Translations under genes and position numbers: made by a program
In this document: positions 35,011-44,261 of the stretch, in pieces
Position numbering within the stretch: position 1 is the first letter of the stretch
Layout: every line of letters begins with the position of its first letter
Notes under the pieces: generated by a model
The model's input: the letters and a program-made list of their open reading frames with translations, nothing else
Database searches by the model: none
Told to the model about the DNA's origin: nothing
Assembly: GCA_937123825.1 (NCBI GenBank)
Contig: CAKZKQ010000116.1
Location: forward strand, 1 to 64,000
From: an uncultured Pseudomonadota bacterium
GTDB taxonomy: Bacteria > Myxococcota_A > Bradymonadia > Bradymonadales > GCA-2716585
Direction of reading: 5' to 3'
Length of the DNA stretch: 64,000 nt

Positions 35011-37224
35011 TTATGGGAAGGCGCAGACGCCCAGGTTGCGGCGGATGGCGAAGCACTGCGTGCCGGGGATCGCCTCACACTCCTCATTGGAGGTGCAGAA
35101 GAGCGAGCAGACGTTTTGACCCTCGCCGGCGCCCTGGAAGGTCAAGCAGAAGTCGGCCGTCTCGGCGCAGTCGTCGCTGGTGTCGCACAGTTCTCCCACG
35201 GGCACCTGACCGTCTCCCTGGAGGTCGTCGCAGGAGCCGGTCTCTTCGTTGCACTCAAAGCGCAGCGGTGTGGTGTTGTTGCAGGCGCCTTCCTGGGCGT
35301 TGCAGTCGGAGTCGCCGACGTTGATGTTCAGCGCGTAGGAGACCTCGGGGTCGCCGTTGTCGCTGGGGAACTTGTTGACGCGCACGTAGTAGACTCCGGC
35401 GGCCAGGAAGGTGCCCAGGGCCTGCTCGGGGTTGCCATCGGGGCTGGTGCCAGCGCCGACGGTGCGGCCTTCGGCGTTGACGATGTAGACGTCGAGGTCG
35501 GCACTGCCGTCAAACTCAACATCGACGGTGAGGTTGTTGCTGGGCTCGGTCAGTTCCAGCGCGTACCAGTCCTCGTCCACGTCGCAGATCTGCAGGCCCT
35601 CGATGAAGGTGCCGTCTGGGTTGAGTTCGATCAACTCGGCGCGGCTGGTCGAGCCGTTGTCGCCCTCATCCACGCCGGTGCCCACGCCGCAGTCGGGTGA
35701 CTGGAAGCGGTCGTAGTCCACGCAGAGGCCAGAGTCGTCGCTGTCGTTGTAGACGCAGCTTTCGTTTTCGCGGGGGCAGTCTTCGTCCACGCCGCACTCG
35801 CGCGAGAGGCAGCGGCCAGCCTCGGTGTCGCAGAAGAACTGCGCCGAGCACTCGAAGTCGTCCTGGCAGCCGCGCACGCAGATGCCCACGTTGCCGATCG
35901 GGTCGAGTTCAAAGCAGTAGGCGCCGGGGCCAAACTCTTCGCCGCACTCATCGTCGGTGTCGCACAGCACGGTGCAGATGTTGTCTCCGGCGCCCTCGGT
36001 GCCTTCGTAGCAGCCATCGGACTCGCGGGTGCAGTCGTTGTCGTCGTCGCAGGCTTCGCCCAGACCCTGGCCGCCGTTGGAGTCGATGCCTTCGCAGGTG
36101 CCCAGGTCGATGTTGCAGAACTCGCGGCCAAAGACGCCGGTGCAGTCGATGTCGGCGGTGCAGGAGCCCTCTTCGATGGTGACCGTCAGGTCGTACTCGG
36201 TGGGGCCACCGGCGCCCTGGCCGGGCTGGTCCACCAGGATGATGTAGCGACCTGGGGGGAGGAAGCGCGCGGGCAGGTCTTCGCCGCCGGTGCGGTCCTG
36301 GCCCTGGCCAAAGAAGTCTCCGGCTTCGTTAAAGAGCAGCAGATCGATGTTGACGTCGCGCGGGTGCTCAAGGCCCAGAATCAGGCCGCCTTCCTCGGGG
36401 ACGTCCACTGCGTAGTAGTCTTCGTCCTCGGGGCAGATGGAGAGGCCAAGCTGGGTGCCATCGCCGATCTCGGTGGCGTCGGTGGCCGACTCGTTGGGCT
36501 CAAAGCCATCATCGATGCCGCAATCCAGGTCGCGGGCGCCGTTGCAGAAGCCGCCGCGCAGGAAGCAGGCGCTGCCATCGGGGCAGTCCGCGTCCGTGTC
36601 GCAGCCAAGCTTGGCAAAGAGGCGGTAGGCGTTCTGGTTGCCCTCAAAGCCCTCGATCTCCAGCAGGTAGGTCCCGGTGGCGGTGGCCTCAAACTGGATG
36701 AACTCAGACTGGTTGGGCGAGGTGGACGAGGCCAGCTCAGTGCCGCGCTCAGTGGCGCCTTCGGCGTAGAGGTAGATGTCCAGGTCGCCCAGTTGGGCGT
36801 CAAACTCCACAAAGAGCAGCAGCGATTGGCCGGCTTCGAGGTCAAAGCGGTACCAGTCGGGCGAGCCGCTGCAGATGAAGAGGTCATCGCGGTCGACGTC
36901 GGTGCCGATGTCTGCGGCCTGCTCAGCGCTGTGGTTGGGCGCCAGTTCGTCTTCAAAGCTGCATGTCGGGCCGTCATCATCATCGGCGTCCTCGTCGATG
37001 ATGATGGGGATATCCGGCTCGTTGTTGCCCGCGTCGGGCACATCATTGTTGGGTTCGTTGTTGCTATCGTTGTTGGTGTCGTTATTCTCTGGTTCGGGCT
37101 CCACCTGAACCTGGGGATTGTTGTCGTCACCACAGCCAACCGCCCCGCCAAGCGCCAGCAGCGCCAGCAACGCCGTCCAGAGGCCGCGTCGCACGGGAAC
37201 CATGAGTGTATGCATTGCGTTCAT
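35011..37224 (-). CDS. Lipoprotein with three PPC domains and Cys-rich modules
   Basis: A 737-residue lipoprotein (LALLALGGAVGC). The start is taken at MNAMHTL; a second ATG three codons on is possible. An Asn-rich linker with PNNDVPDAGNN follows. Three domains of the bacterial pre-peptidase C-terminal (PPC) type are recognisable from the pattern D-W-Y-R-F/A-L...D-L-D-I-Y-L/V...G-T-Y-L/V: SPDWYRFDLEAGQ, EDYYAVDVPEEGG and EDWYALELTEPSNN. Cys-rich linkers with C-DxDC text separate them. PPC domains often bind protein or carbohydrate partners of secreted proteases. Its 134-base gap to the M43 gene on the same strand suggests a shared role. Confidence 0.85.
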   Translation of the reverse strand: MNAMHTLMVPVRRGLWTALLALLALGGAVGCGDDNNPQVQVEPEPENNDTNNDSNNEPNNDVPDAGNNEPDIPIIIDEDADDDDGPTCSFEDELAPNHSAEQAADIGTDVDRDDLFICSGSPDWYRFDLEAGQSLLLFVEFDAQLGDLDIYLYAEGATERGTELASSTSPNQSEFIQFEATATGTYLLEIEGFEGNQNAYRLFAKLGCDTDADCPDGSACFLRGGFCNGARDLDCGIDDGFEPNESATDATEIGDGTQLGLSICPEDEDYYAVDVPEEGGLILGLEHPRDVNIDLLLFNEAGDFFGQGQDRTGGEDLPARFLPPGRYIILVDQPGQGAGGPTEYDLTVTIEEGSCTADIDCTGVFGREFCNIDLGTCEGIDSNGGQGLGEACDDDNDCTRESDGCYEGTEGAGDNICTVLCDTDDECGEEFGPGAYCFELDPIGNVGICVRGCQDDFECSAQFFCDTEAGRCLSRECGVDEDCPRENESCVYNDSDDSGLCVDYDRFQSPDCGVGTGVDEGDNGSTSRAELIELNPDGTFIEGLQICDVDEDWYALELTEPSNNLTVDVEFDGSADLDVYIVNAEGRTVGAGTSPDGNPEQALGTFLAAGVYYVRVNKFPSDNGDPEVSYALNINVGDSDCNAQEGACNNTTPLRFECNEETGSCDDLQGDGQVPVGELCDTSDDCAETADFCLTFQGAGEGQNVCSLFCTSNEECEAIPGTQCFAIRRNLGVCAFP

Positions 37225-37346
37225 TCGTTTGTTGTTCCAACCCAATGTTAAGAAAAGATCAGTGCGTCAATGTCCGATTTTACGGCACCCGCTTAGGGTA
37301 TGCAGATAATATGCCCTATTATGTACAGAGAAAATTCGGATCGCCC

Positions 37347-37383
37347 TTGAAATTTCTGTAAATGTGTTTTACTAAATAAACAT
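37347..37383 (+). promoter_or_regulatory. Promoter with overlapping imperfect palindrome for the TetR gene
   Basis: TTGAAA (37347-37352), 17-base spacer, TACTAA (37370-37375). Over the -10 lies an imperfect palindrome (37362-37383: ATGTGTTTTACTAAATAAAC plus AT), within which TGTTT...AAACA is exact. This is the position expected of a TetR autoregulatory operator. Confidence 0.5.
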
Positions 37384-37402
37384 CCGGTACCCGGAGGAGC
37401 CC

Positions 37403-38179
37403 ATGTCGGCACAGCAAGCCCAGCCCGAACGAAAACTCACGCCGCGAGAGCGACGTCGCATCAAGAGGATCAACAACATCCTCAAACAGTCGATGCTGAT
37501 CCTGGTCGAAGACGGCCTTGATGGCCTGACCACGCACCGACTGGCCGATGCGCTGGATCTGACCCCTGGCGCGCTTTACCGCTACTTCCCGTCCAAAGAC
37601 GCGATCCTGGCGGAGCTGCAGATCAGAACCTTCTCGGAGCTTCACGACGTCTTTCGTCTGGCTTGGCAACGCTGCGAGACCTTCATGGAAGGCAAAGAGG
37701 TCTCCAAGCACGCCAGGGTCCTCTTCAGGATCATCGCGACCATGCGGCTCTTTGTCGACATGCAGCAGGTGGCGCCGACGCGCTTTGGCATCATCAGTCT
37801 GGCCATGCGCGAGCCTCGCCAGTTGCTCGACGATCAGGGTGTCGAACCCGTGGTGGGTGTGGTCATGCCCGTGGTGACGGACGTGGCCACGCTCCTGCAC
37901 GCCTGTGCTGAGGCCGGCGCGCTGAACGCCGGAGACGCTTCAAGTCGGGCCCTCAACGCCTGGTTTGGGCTCCACGGGATTTTGTTGATGGCCAAGTTCA
38001 AGCGCTTTGCGCCAGGCATGTTTGAGGCCCGGCCCAGAGCCCTGGAAATGATTGAAACCATCCTGCTTGGTTGGGGCGCCTCTCGCGAGGCGCTCGATGA
38101 GGCTCAGACCCTCATCACCGACCTCTTTGGGCAGGAGGCGCTCCTGAAGGACGCGCTGGAGGCAATGGAGGCAGAGTAG
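37403..38179 (+). CDS. TetR/AcrR-family regulator
   Basis: A 258-residue regulator with GGAGGAG before the ATG. Residues 22-70 are the HTH: ILVEDGLDGLTTHRLADALDL then TPGALYRYFPSKDAILAEL, the hallmark TetR text. The C-terminal ligand-binding part is all-helical with many hydrophobic residues (FRIIATMRLFVDMQQVA), so a hydrophobic or lipid-like effector is plausible. Three bases after its stop comes the membrane hydroxylase gene, so it probably controls that operon and itself. Confidence 0.93.
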   Translation: MSAQQAQPERKLTPRERRRIKRINNILKQSMLILVEDGLDGLTTHRLADALDLTPGALYRYFPSKDAILAELQIRTFSELHDVFRLAWQRCETFMEGKEVSKHARVLFRIIATMRLFVDMQQVAPTRFGIISLAMREPRQLLDDQGVEPVVGVVMPVVTDVATLLHACAEAGALNAGDASSRALNAWFGLHGILLMAKFKRFAPGMFEARPRALEMIETILLGWGASREALDEAQTLITDLFGQEALLKDALEAMEAE

Positions 38180-38182
38180 GCG

Positions 38183-38806
38183 ATGGACGCGGTGTGGATG
38201 GTGTTGGGTGCTTTGAGCGCGGCCGCTGGCGGCGCCTTTGGTTGGACGTTTACCGAGTACGCGCTGCACAACTGGGCGGGGCACAAGGGCAAGGGACGCA
38301 ACCGCTTCTCCAAAGACCACCTGCGTCACCACTCCAAGGGCGACTGGTTTGCGCCTTCGCAAGACAAGGCCAAGCTGGCCGCCATGGTCGCCGGCACCAT
38401 GCTCCCGGTCGCGATGCTGGCCATGGGCTGGCTCCTGGGCGCCGCCTTCACCACCGGCTTTATGGCCTGCTACATCGGCTACGAAGTCCTCCACCGCCGC
38501 CTCCACACCCACCCCCCCAAGGGACGCTTTGGACGCTGGGCCCGCAAAAACCACTTCCATCACCATTTCTGTGACCCCCAGGTCAACCATGGGGTCACCA
38601 CCCCCATCTGGGACCGCGTCTTTGGCACCCACGTCACCCCGCAGATCATCCCCGTGCCCGAGCGCCTGGCCATGGTCTGGCTCCTTGACCCCGCCACCGG
38701 CGACGTCCACAAGGACTACAGCCACGACTACCGGCTCGTCACCCGCGAAGAACGCCGCCAGCAAGCTCGCCGTAAAAAGATCTCCGCTGCCCTGGCCACC
38801 GCCTGA
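38183..38806 (+). CDS. Fatty-acid hydroxylase/sterol-desaturase-type membrane protein
   Basis: A 207-residue integral membrane protein. The start is three bases after the TetR stop. His boxes of the di-iron hydroxylase family are in order: HNWAGH, HLRHH, HRRLHTH and HFHHHFCDPQVNHG. They occur between helices (WMVLGALSAAAGGAFGWTFTE, VAGTMLPVAMLAMGWLLG). This fits the FA_hydroxylase/sterol desaturase superfamily (carotenoid, sterol or lipid hydroxylation), at the small end of its size range. Co-location with TetR suggests lipid-responsive expression. Confidence 0.87.
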   Translation: MDAVWMVLGALSAAAGGAFGWTFTEYALHNWAGHKGKGRNRFSKDHLRHHSKGDWFAPSQDKAKLAAMVAGTMLPVAMLAMGWLLGAAFTTGFMACYIGYEVLHRRLHTHPPKGRFGRWARKNHFHHHFCDPQVNHGVTTPIWDRVFGTHVTPQIIPVPERLAMVWLLDPATGDVHKDYSHDYRLVTREERRQQARRKKISAALATA

Positions 38807-39051
38807 CGCTCGCCGTGCTGGCCTCCCTTGGCTGCGCCGCCGACGCCCGCCGACTTGAACTGCTCCTGCTCCTGACCTTTAATGTGGCGCTCGTGACAAC
38901 GCGCTGATGTCCACTGTGGACCCACCGCTGTGTGGTGGCGCTTGTCGACTCCGGGTGGCTCCCCTTTGATGGGGCCAACGCGACCGGCCTGCGTGCCTGG
39001 GCCCGATGGTCGCCCATACCCGTTTCACCTCTGGTCCAGGTGCATGATCCG

Positions 39052-40344
39052 ATGTCTGTGTTGAGCCGTGTGTTGTTGTTGAGCCTTGCGCTGCCGTCGA
39101 TGGCCGTTTTGATGACGGGCTGCCCGTTGACGCTCGATCCCGAGGGGTTGGAGTTTGGTGGCGATAACGATGGTTTTGTAAGCGATGGTAATAATGGCGG
39201 CGATGGCCGCGTGACCGCAGTGCAGACCTTTGCCCCCGGCGGCATTCGCCTGGACATGCTCTGGGTGGTGGATGACTCCGGCTCGATGTGCGACAAGCAA
39301 AAGGCGCTGAGCAACAACATCGACCTGCTTGTGCAAGCGCTCGATGAACTGGACGCCGACGTCAACTTTGCCGTGGTCACCACAGACATGGACAACCCCG
39401 ATTTTGGGGGACAGTTTGCGGTCGTGAACCCTGGCTCACAGTGCGCGGGGAACTTTGATTGCAACCGCGCCACGACGCGCAGCATCATCAACACCGAAGA
39501 TTACCGTTCGACTGGGACGCTCGACCGCACAGAGTTGACCCGCGACCTGGGCTGCTTGTTGGCGCCCGGCAACAGCGGCAGCGGCACAGAGAAAGGGCTC
39601 GACGCCGCCCGCACAGCACTCTCTGAGCCGCTCATCAACGGCTTGAACTCGGGCTTTCTGCGCCCCGAAGCCTTTTTGGCCGTGGTCTTTGTCTCCGACG
39701 AAGACGACTGCTCCGACGGGGGCCGCAGCGACAACTTCAATTGCCAGGACAACCTCACCCCGTCTGAAGACTTTGTGGACTTCTTTGTCGACCTCAAAGG
39801 CAACGCTGCCCTGGTCTCGGTCAACGGCATCATCGCCCCCCGCGCCGTCGGCAACCCCGGGAACAACCAAGTCACCACATGCTCCTCGCCCGAGCTTGGC
39901 GACGGCGCCGCAGGCGAGCGCTACGCCGATGTGATTGAGGCGTTTGGCGGTCAGACCCCCAGCGTCTGTGATCCCGCTTACAATCGGGCCATTGAAGACA
40001 TCGCCAAGCAGCTCCAGTCCCAGTTTGCCACCACCACCTGTCTGGCGGAGTTCCCCGCCGCGTGCCTCTTTGCCTCGGACTGCCCCGACGAGCAGTCCTG
40101 CACCCTGGCCGGAGACAACGCCGTCCACTGCAGCGACTTCCTGCAGGTCTTTGTGACCGGCCCCGAGCTTATTGGGAACTCTTGCCAGCCCGACGGAGGG
40201 CTCCAGCGGTGCGAACTGACGCGCGGCCTGGACTACACGATCAACTTTGGCGACGACGCCTGCAACACAGGCACCTCGGTGTCGCTGGTTTTTGAGCCCC
40301 GCGCCGAAGACAGCGTCGAGCTGCGCTACCTGAGCCTGCAATGA
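39052..40344 (+). CDS. vWA-domain lipoprotein
   Basis: A 430-residue lipoprotein. The start at MSVLSRVLL is set by the signal peptide and lipobox (VLMTGC, Cys24). After a short Gly/Asp linker a von Willebrand factor A domain starts (IRLDMLWVVDDSGSM, MIDAS DxSxS at Asp74-Ser76-Ser78). The strand and Asp-rich text VVFVSDEDDCSDGG supplies a later metal-site region. Many Cys pairs occur. Metal-dependent adhesion is the usual role. Its stop lies 11 bases before the TPR/PEGA gene, on the same strand. Confidence 0.85.
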   Translation: MSVLSRVLLLSLALPSMAVLMTGCPLTLDPEGLEFGGDNDGFVSDGNNGGDGRVTAVQTFAPGGIRLDMLWVVDDSGSMCDKQKALSNNIDLLVQALDELDADVNFAVVTTDMDNPDFGGQFAVVNPGSQCAGNFDCNRATTRSIINTEDYRSTGTLDRTELTRDLGCLLAPGNSGSGTEKGLDAARTALSEPLINGLNSGFLRPEAFLAVVFVSDEDDCSDGGRSDNFNCQDNLTPSEDFVDFFVDLKGNAALVSVNGIIAPRAVGNPGNNQVTTCSSPELGDGAAGERYADVIEAFGGQTPSVCDPAYNRAIEDIAKQLQSQFATTTCLAEFPAACLFASDCPDEQSCTLAGDNAVHCSDFLQVFVTGPELIGNSCQPDGGLQRCELTRGLDYTINFGDDACNTGTSVSLVFEPRAEDSVELRYLSLQ

Positions 40345-40355
40345 GGGGAGACACA

Positions 40356-41342
40356 ATGCACAGATTCATGGTGGCGATGGTCATTTTGGGGGCATCGCTG
40401 GCGCCTGCGGCGCTGTCGCACGCCCAAGACAACTTCGCGCAGCCCTCTCAGGCCCAGCTCGACCTCTACACCGAGGGGACCAAGGCTTTTCAGGACGGGC
40501 AATACGATCAAGCCATCGAATATTTTCAGGCCTCTCTTCAAATCGGCCCCCTGAACATCACCTACCTCAACCTCGGACGCACCTATTTCAAGGCTGGACG
40601 CTGCCTGGAGGCCAAAGAGGCCTTCAACAAGGTCGCCGCGTCGCCCCAACTGAGCGAGCCGACCCCGGTTCAGGTCCTGGGCAAGCTCAAAGAGTACCGC
40701 CAGGACCTGGCCAATGAGTGCCCCGGGACCCTCGTCGTGCGCTGCGAGCCCTCCAACATGCGTGTTGGCGTCGATGACGGGCCCCTTGCGGCGTGTACCG
40801 ACGCGCCCTTGGAGCTTTCTCCCGGGAAACACACCCTTACCGGAGAGGTCGAGGGCCAAAAAACCTCCAAAGACGTGCAGATCGTGGCCATGGAGCGCAC
40901 CGAACTCGCCTTGAGCGTCGATCCCAGCGCCAAAGCAGACGTCGTTCCCCCTCCAAACGCCGACCCCCCTGGGGATATTGCCCCTGTGCCGACGGTCGAT
41001 GCGACCGATTCGGAGCCAAGCCGCTGGCTTGAGTGGACGCTTGTGGGGGTTGGGGCGGTGGGAATCGCCGGTGGGCTCTTCTATTACAGCCTGGCCTCAA
41101 GCGAATTTGACGCCGCCGAGCGCTTTGCGCGCGACGGGCAGGACCGCCAAGCCTTTGATGACGCCGTCAGCCAGTCGTCGTCGTTCAAAACGGTCAGCAT
41201 CGCCAGCTATTCGTTGGGTTTTGCGGCCCTTGGAGGCGCCGCGCTCCTCTACTTCTTCACCGGAGAGACCCAAGAACCCTCCGCCGGGCGCTTGAACCTG
41301 GGACTCTCACCCACCGGCGTCACCATTGGCGGCTCTTTTTAG
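40356..41342 (+). CDS. TPR- and PEGA-domain membrane protein
   Basis: A 328-residue secreted or membrane-tethered protein. ATG 40356 is chosen because AGGGGAG precedes it; the ATG at 40341 overlaps the previous stop and is less favoured. Signal peptide MVAMVILGASLAPAALSHAQ. Residues 30-125 have TPR units (LYTEGTKAFQDGQYDQAIEYF, ITYLNLGRTYFKAGRCLEA). A PEGA-like beta domain follows (TLVVRCEPSNMRVGVDDGPL, PGKHTLTGEVEG). Two hydrophobic helices near residues 225-300 (WTLVGVGAVGIAGGLFYYS, LGFAALGGAALLYFF) anchor it. The pair with the vWA gene suggests a surface assembly. Confidence 0.83.
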   Translation: MHRFMVAMVILGASLAPAALSHAQDNFAQPSQAQLDLYTEGTKAFQDGQYDQAIEYFQASLQIGPLNITYLNLGRTYFKAGRCLEAKEAFNKVAASPQLSEPTPVQVLGKLKEYRQDLANECPGTLVVRCEPSNMRVGVDDGPLAACTDAPLELSPGKHTLTGEVEGQKTSKDVQIVAMERTELALSVDPSAKADVVPPPNADPPGDIAPVPTVDATDSEPSRWLEWTLVGVGAVGIAGGLFYYSLASSEFDAAERFARDGQDRQAFDDAVSQSSSFKTVSIASYSLGFAALGGAALLYFFTGETQEPSAGRLNLGLSPTGVTIGGSF

Positions 41343-41449
41343 GCCTCATCAGGCCATTTCCCTACCTGCTCGCCGTTCTCGTCGGCTCAAAACCGTCTCA
41401 ATCCGCTCCCACACCAGCGCTCGCCATGTGTTTGGGCGCTTGTGTGCCC

Positions 41450-43879
41450 TTAGCGACGCCTGTTGGGGCGCCCTGCCTTGTAGCGCGGCGTGCGTTTCTT
41501 GTCCGATTTGACCTGCGAGAGCGTGGGGCGAAGCCTGCTGACCCATATGGCCTCTTTGATGGACGAGCCGCGCAGATCGGCGCCTCGGATCCGGGCGTCA
41601 AACACATCAGCGCCCTTGAAATTGGCCCCCGTGGCGATGACACCGCTGAGGTTGGCGTTGCGAAGGTTCGCGTTTCGCAGGTCTGCGTTGTGCAACGAGG
41701 TGCGCCGCAGGTCTGCGCGTTGAAGATCGGCGTTGCGCAGGTCTGCCCCAGAGAGGTTGACGTCCCACATCCTGGTGTCCTGGAGGTTGGTGTGCTGGAG
41801 GTTGGCGCCGCTGAGGTTGGCTTTGTCCATGCACACCAGCGCCAAGTTGCTCCAGGAGAGGTCTTTTCCCCTCAGATCGCTGCCGCGCAGGTTTGCGCCG
41901 CGCAGGTCAGCGTTGCACATGGGCTTGTTGGGGGCGTTTTGGAAAGGCCCGATGCAGCCAGCCCCCACCGGATCAAAGCCATCGGGCCAACGTGTGCTGC
42001 GCCCATAGCGGGCCAATGAGAGATCGGCGCGATCAAGGCGAGCGTCCTGCATGCGGGCGCCTTGGAGGGACGCGCCTGAGAGGTTGGCACCGCGCAAATC
42101 GGCGCCCCGAAGATCGGCTCTGTTGAGCTTCGCGCCGCTCAGATCCACGCCGCGCAGGTTAGCCCTTGTCAGTTGTGCATCGCGCAGCTTGGCGTGTTTG
42201 AGGCTGACACCTCGCAGGTCCGCCTGACGCAAGTCATTGCCCCACAGGCAGCAATGATCCAGTTGGACGTGTCGCATGGTGATGCGGTAGAGGCGACACC
42301 CCCAAAAGCTGGTGTTTCTCAGGTCACTGTGCGCGATGTGGGCTTCGCTTAAGGTGCAGCTGTTGAAGCGCGACTTGCTCAGGTTGCTCTGGTGAATGGT
42401 GGTGCCCAGGAGGTTAAGCCTGTTGAAGTAGTGGCTTGGAAGGTGGAGGTTGCTCAGAGACTCGTTGGGGCCAAGGGGGCGTGCGCCGTTGGCCCTGGGG
42501 TCGAACCCTTGGGCCCACTGGGTTTGTGGATCGAAGATGGCGCCGTTGAGGTTGGCCCCTTCGAGGTTGGTGGTGCTGAGGTTTGCGCCGCGCAGGTCGG
42601 CACCTTGAAGGTCAGCGCCGCGCAGATCGACGCTCTGCCACTTGGTGTTTTGCAAGCACACGCCCGAGAGGTTGGCGCCCGTCAGGATGGTGTCGGAGAA
42701 CTTGGAGGTGGTCAGCTTGGCGCCCTGCAAGTCGGCGCCTGACAAATCGGTGCCCACAAACGTGCTTTGGAGCAGGTTGGTGCTGCCCATCTGAGCGTTG
42801 CGCAGGTCGGCCCAACTCAGATCCACGTTGTGAATGTGGATGTTTTCCCAGTTGCTGCCCGGCAACTCAATCCCACGCATATTTTTGAGGGGTAGGTAGG
42901 TGTGGCGCTGGCCAGGCTTGCCGATGCGCTCGCCAGGGATCAGCCCAATGGCGCTGTTGCGGGTTGCGTTTGAGCCTTCAGGCCACCGCGTGTGTTGGTC
43001 GTAGGTTGCGTTATAGGCGTAGCAGTAGACCATCTTGGCATCAGAGAAGTCTGCTCCTTCAAGCCGCGTGCGGCCGAATATGCAGTGACTGATCTGTGCG
43101 CCGCGCAAGCAGGCACCGCGCAAGTCGGAGCCCTGAAAGTCGACGCTTTGGAGGGTCGCGCCGCTCAGATCCTGTCCGCGCAGGTCCATGTTGTGGATCT
43201 GGTTGCCGACGATGGTCACGCGAGGGCCAATGAGCCCCAGCTTTGGGGGGTTGCGGCGCGCGGGCCAGACGGTGTCGAGGTCACAGCGGGCGTGCGTGAG
43301 ATCCGCGCGTCGCAGGTTGGTCAGCTCAAGGTCAGCGCCGCGCAGATCGGCGCCCTGGAGGTTGGCGCCTTGGAGGTTGGTCGCTTCAAGGTCGAGCCCA
43401 AAGAGGTTGGCTCCCTTTAAGTCCCTGTGGCTCAGGTCGCTGGTGCCGCCGATCAGGATCATGGGGCAATGTTCGGGCTTGAAGCCTTTGGGCCACGAGG
43501 TCGTGGGGCTGTAGATGGCGCCGGTGAGCTTGGCGCCTCGCAAGTGTGCGCCTGTCAGGTCGGCGCCCGCAAGCACCGCTCCGCTCAGGTCGGCGCCTTG
43601 CAGATCGGCGCCGCCCAGCAGCGCGTTGCGCAGGCTGGTCCCGGACAGGTTGGCGCCCGCCAGCCGGGCACAGGACAGATCGCGCTCGGCCAGATCCAGG
43701 CCGTCAAGCGGCCACCGGCTGCCGTTAAGACAGACGATGCTGGTGATGTAGTCGCTGATCACGCTGTTGCCGCTGTGGCGTTGCCAGAGCATCAGGAGCT
43801 GGTCACGGTGATGCTCGGCCTCGGGAGCGTGGGCAAGGCGACGCAGGAGGGCCAACACTTCAGTGGTGGTGGTATTCAT
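41450..43879 (-). CDS. Giant pentapeptide-repeat protein with five WPxGF loops
   Basis: An 809-residue protein of A(D/N)LxG-type pentapeptides, i.e. a long right-handed quadrilateral beta-helix. Over 100 turns' worth of repeats are visible (GADLQGADLSGAVLAGADL). Residues 1-60 are a helical cap without repeats. Five non-repeat loops with W-P/A-x-G-F/S or W-P-A-R-R text break the helix at about 43490, 43266, 42985, 42510 and 41980 (TSWPKGFKPEHCP, RWPEGSNATRN, RWPDGFDPVGAG). There is no signal peptide, so it is probably cytoplasmic. Small pentapeptide proteins mimic DNA; for one this large, function is unknown. It is followed by a basic tail (SDKKRTPRYKAGRPNRRR). Confidence 0.9.
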   Translation of the reverse strand: MNTTTTEVLALLRRLAHAPEAEHHRDQLLMLWQRHSGNSVISDYITSIVCLNGSRWPLDGLDLAERDLSCARLAGANLSGTSLRNALLGGADLQGADLSGAVLAGADLTGAHLRGAKLTGAIYSPTTSWPKGFKPEHCPMILIGGTSDLSHRDLKGANLFGLDLEATNLQGANLQGADLRGADLELTNLRRADLTHARCDLDTVWPARRNPPKLGLIGPRVTIVGNQIHNMDLRGQDLSGATLQSVDFQGSDLRGACLRGAQISHCIFGRTRLEGADFSDAKMVYCYAYNATYDQHTRWPEGSNATRNSAIGLIPGERIGKPGQRHTYLPLKNMRGIELPGSNWENIHIHNVDLSWADLRNAQMGSTNLLQSTFVGTDLSGADLQGAKLTTSKFSDTILTGANLSGVCLQNTKWQSVDLRGADLQGADLRGANLSTTNLEGANLNGAIFDPQTQWAQGFDPRANGARPLGPNESLSNLHLPSHYFNRLNLLGTTIHQSNLSKSRFNSCTLSEAHIAHSDLRNTSFWGCRLYRITMRHVQLDHCCLWGNDLRQADLRGVSLKHAKLRDAQLTRANLRGVDLSGAKLNRADLRGADLRGANLSGASLQGARMQDARLDRADLSLARYGRSTRWPDGFDPVGAGCIGPFQNAPNKPMCNADLRGANLRGSDLRGKDLSWSNLALVCMDKANLSGANLQHTNLQDTRMWDVNLSGADLRNADLQRADLRRTSLHNADLRNANLRNANLSGVIATGANFKGADVFDARIRGADLRGSSIKEAIWVSRLRPTLSQVKSDKKRTPRYKAGRPNRRR

Positions 43880-44261
43880 GGCAGGTGTCCCCTCGGGAGG
43901 CGAACCCTGGACGCGGCGCAGCGGTCTTGTGGCGTCTGCGGTCTGTTTTTGGGCGTCAGGGAGCGCGTGGATGCTGTCTCAGAGGCGGCGCAGGGGTATC
44001 CGTCACGGTCTACGAGGGCCGTTTGGATATGGAGCGACCGCCTTGCGGTGGAAGCGCTGGTGGGGACTGGTCAGAGGTAGCCGTTGTAGATTTTCAGGCT
44101 CAGAACCAGACGCAAACGCATCGAAGCACCGATGGTGGGCAGGACAAGGCCTGCGCGGAGACATCCAAGGGGTGAGTTGGGGCCAGACGCTGCGTGCGCT
44201 GGCTCGCCAGAAGGGATTTAAGTACGGATGAAGAGGGCGTCAATGGGGCAGGGCGCGGCGA
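43880..44261. other. 382-base gap upstream of the pentapeptide gene
   Basis: Between the pentapeptide gene start and the end of the glycosyltransferase gene, both minus strand. No convincing gene, promoter or terminator was recognised. It likely holds the pentapeptide promoter. Confidence 0.45.
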
